Shown: positions 62,401 to 64,000 of the stretch, in pieces
How the letters are laid out: each line of letters opens with the position of its first letter
How positions within the stretch are numbered: the stretch's first letter is position 1
Assembly: GCA_025617745.1 (NCBI GenBank)
Contig: CM046861.1
Span: forward strand, 16,217,563-16,281,562
Reading direction: 5' to 3'
Length of the DNA: 64,000 nt
Source: Heliocidaris erythrogramma
Taxonomy: Eukaryota > Echinodermata > Echinoidea > Camarodonta > Echinometridae
Notes under the pieces: generated by a model
Told to the model about the DNA's origin: nothing
Database searches by the model: none
What the model saw: the letters and a program-made list of their open reading frames with translations, nothing else
Made by a program: the position numbers and the translations under genes

Positions 62401-64000
62401 ATAACACTTTTTCTGCAGAACTTCATTATTGAGTTACGTGAAGCTGCATAGAATATTACACTGGCGCTATTGTTCATACGAAGTGTAATATTTCGGGAAT
62501 ATGTGCCGTGTTTAGGTTTAAACAGTAAGATCCAGACAACTTGCTAAGCATAGTGACCTATACCATGATAAAGCTGAATATCTCTTCTATTTCATGGTGT
62601 AATCAGCTAAGAATATGAAATGTCTTGCGAACATTTACAACACTATTTCTGCCGAACTTCATTATTGAGTAAGGTGAAGTCCCGTAATACAGTACGAGCG
62701 CTTTAATGCGGAGTGTAATATTTCAAGAATTTGTGCCGTGTTGAAGTTTAAACAGTAAGATCCAGACAACTTGCTAAGCATAGTGACCTATACCATAATA
62801 AAGCTGAATATCTCTTCTATTTCATGGTGTAAACAGCTAAGAATATGAAATGTCTTGCGAACATTTATAACACTTTTTTCTGCAGAACTTCATTATTGAG
62901 TTACGTGAAGCTGCATAGAATATAGCGCTGGCGCTATTGTTCATGCGAAGCGTAATAATATCGAGAATATATACCGTGTTGAAGTTTAAACAGTAAGATC
63001 CAGACAACTTGCTAAGCATAGTGACCTATACCATGATAAAGCTGAATATCCCCTCTATTTCATGGTGTAATCAGCTAAGAATATGAAATGTCTTGCGAAC
63101 ATTTATAACACTTTTGCTGCACAACTTCATTATTGAGTTACGAAGCTCCATAATACAGTACGAGCGCTCTAATGCGGAGTGTAATATTTCGAGAATATGT
63201 GCCGTGTTGAGGTTTAAACAGTAAGATCCAGACAACTTGCTAAGCATAGCGACTTATACCACGATAAAGCTGAATATCTCCTCTTTTCCATGGTGTAAAC
63301 AGCTAAGAATATGAAATGTCTTGCGAACATTTATAACACTTTATCTTCCGAACTTCATTATTGAGTAACGTGAAGCCGCATGTAATACCGCACTGGCGCT
63401 AATGTTCATACGAAGTGTAATATTTCGAGAATATGTGCCGTGTTGAAGTTTAAACAGTAAGATCCAGACAACTTGCTAAGCATAGTGACCTATACCATGA
63501 TAAAGCTGAATATCTCCTCTATTTCATGGTGTAATCAGCTAAGAATATGAAATGTCTTGCGAACATTTATAACACTTTTTCTGCCGAACTTCATTATTGA
63601 GTTACGTGAAGCTGCATAGAATATTGCACTGGTGGTATTGTTCATGCGAAGCGTAATAATACCGAGAATATAGCCGTGTTGAAGTTTAAACAGTAAGATC
63701 CAGACAACTTGCTAAGCATAGCGACTTATACCACGATAAAGCTGAATATCTCCTCTTTTCCATGGTGTAAACAGCTAAGAATATGAAATGTCTTGCGAAC
63801 ATGTATAACACTTTTTCTGCAGAACTTCATTATTGAGTTACGTGAAGCTGCATAGAATATTACACTGGCGCTATTGTTCATGCGAAGCGTAATAATATCG
63901 AGAATATATGCCGTGTTGAAGTTTAAACAGTAAGATCCAGACAACTTGCTAAGCATAGCGACCTATACCATGATAAAGCTGAATATCTCCTCTTTGTCAT
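59491..64000 (-). repeat. Satellite array, right arm (inverted)
   Basis: The same monomer family as the left arm in reverse orientation (GTTTAAACAGTAAGATCC, CCAGACAACTTGCTAAGC), repeated about every 230 bp to the end of the window. The same variable-half types are mixed here in another order. The array continues beyond the window. Confidence 0.95.
59529..59650 (-). promoter_or_regulatory. Possible TATA-type promoter in the last satellite monomer
   Basis: On the minus strand each monomer has GTTATAAATGTTCGC about 90-100 bp upstream of the ATGCTTAGC that starts MLSKLSG. The monomer next to exon A (TATAAA near 59610) is positioned to start transcription into the element gene. This is inference; TATAAA is common by chance in AT-rich DNA. 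Confidence 0.3.

Larger units (their letters stand above)
40885..64000. mobile_element. Giant MULE-like transposon with inverted satellite arms
   Basis: A 10.9-kb unique interior encoding a Mutator-like transposase gene is bordered on both sides by the same satellite in opposite orientations. Both arrays have the same strand polarity towards the interior. The left junction is at the stop codon of the element gene (about 48630) and the right junction at 59490/59491. The right arm runs out of the window, so the outer ends, terminal repeats and target duplication cannot be seen. An alternative is that the interior landed in a satellite that was later inverted. The symmetry and the absence of any other sequence between gene and array favour one mobile unit. 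Confidence 0.65.

Overview
The window looks like nuclear DNA of a marine invertebrate, most likely an echinoderm such as a sea urchin. The signs are GT-AG introns of 0.3-12 kb, AT-rich introns packed with small inverted-repeat DNA transposons, many long poly-G/poly-C tracts, a tRNA-derived SINE, a decayed Ty3/Gypsy-type element, and a large satellite. There is no bacterial gene organisation. The species assignment is inference; no marker gene is present.

Left part, 1-37.6 kb (+ strand): 23 consecutive internal exons of one gene. They join phase to phase into 3825 nt (1275 codons) with no stop and encode an almost unbroken coiled coil. I do not recognise the family. The 5' end lies before the window. 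The 3' end is lost in or beyond a 500-N assembly gap (38117-38616). The introns hold most of the repeats: hAT-like MITEs with poly-G cores, PIF/Harbinger-like MITEs, TTAA-flanked (Kolobok- or piggyBac-like) elements, a Tc1/mariner MITE, CMC-like CAC...GTG elements, foldback elements, a ~190-bp tandem array, a minus-strand Gypsy integrase/zinc-finger/TatD-like remnant (8.2-11.1 kb), and a minus-strand THAP-domain exon (12.2-12.5 kb).

Right part, 40.9 kb to the window end: a giant DNA-transposon-like unit. Two satellite arrays of a ~228-237-bp monomer face each other in inverted orientation (40885-48630 and 59491-64000+). They enclose 10.9 kb of unique sequence. The interior carries one spliced gene on the minus strand. 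Its exons encode, in order, the C-terminal end of an SGNH/GDSL-type hydrolase, a Pro/Thr/Gln repeat region, two small exons, and a long last exon. The last exon encodes a PHD finger, a Cys-containing domain, a Mutator-like (MULE) DDE transposase, a ubiquitin-specific protease (USP, C19) domain and a Ulp1/SENP (C48) domain. The USP and Ulp1 domains lie in one intact 976-codon frame and keep all their visible catalytic residues.

The transposase part is damaged by several frameshifts, an in-frame stop and insertion of a TTAA element. This copy is therefore probably dead, but recently so. The pairing of two different ubiquitin/SUMO deconjugase domains with a PHD finger and a transposase, inside inverted satellite arms, is the strongest candidate here for an undescribed system.
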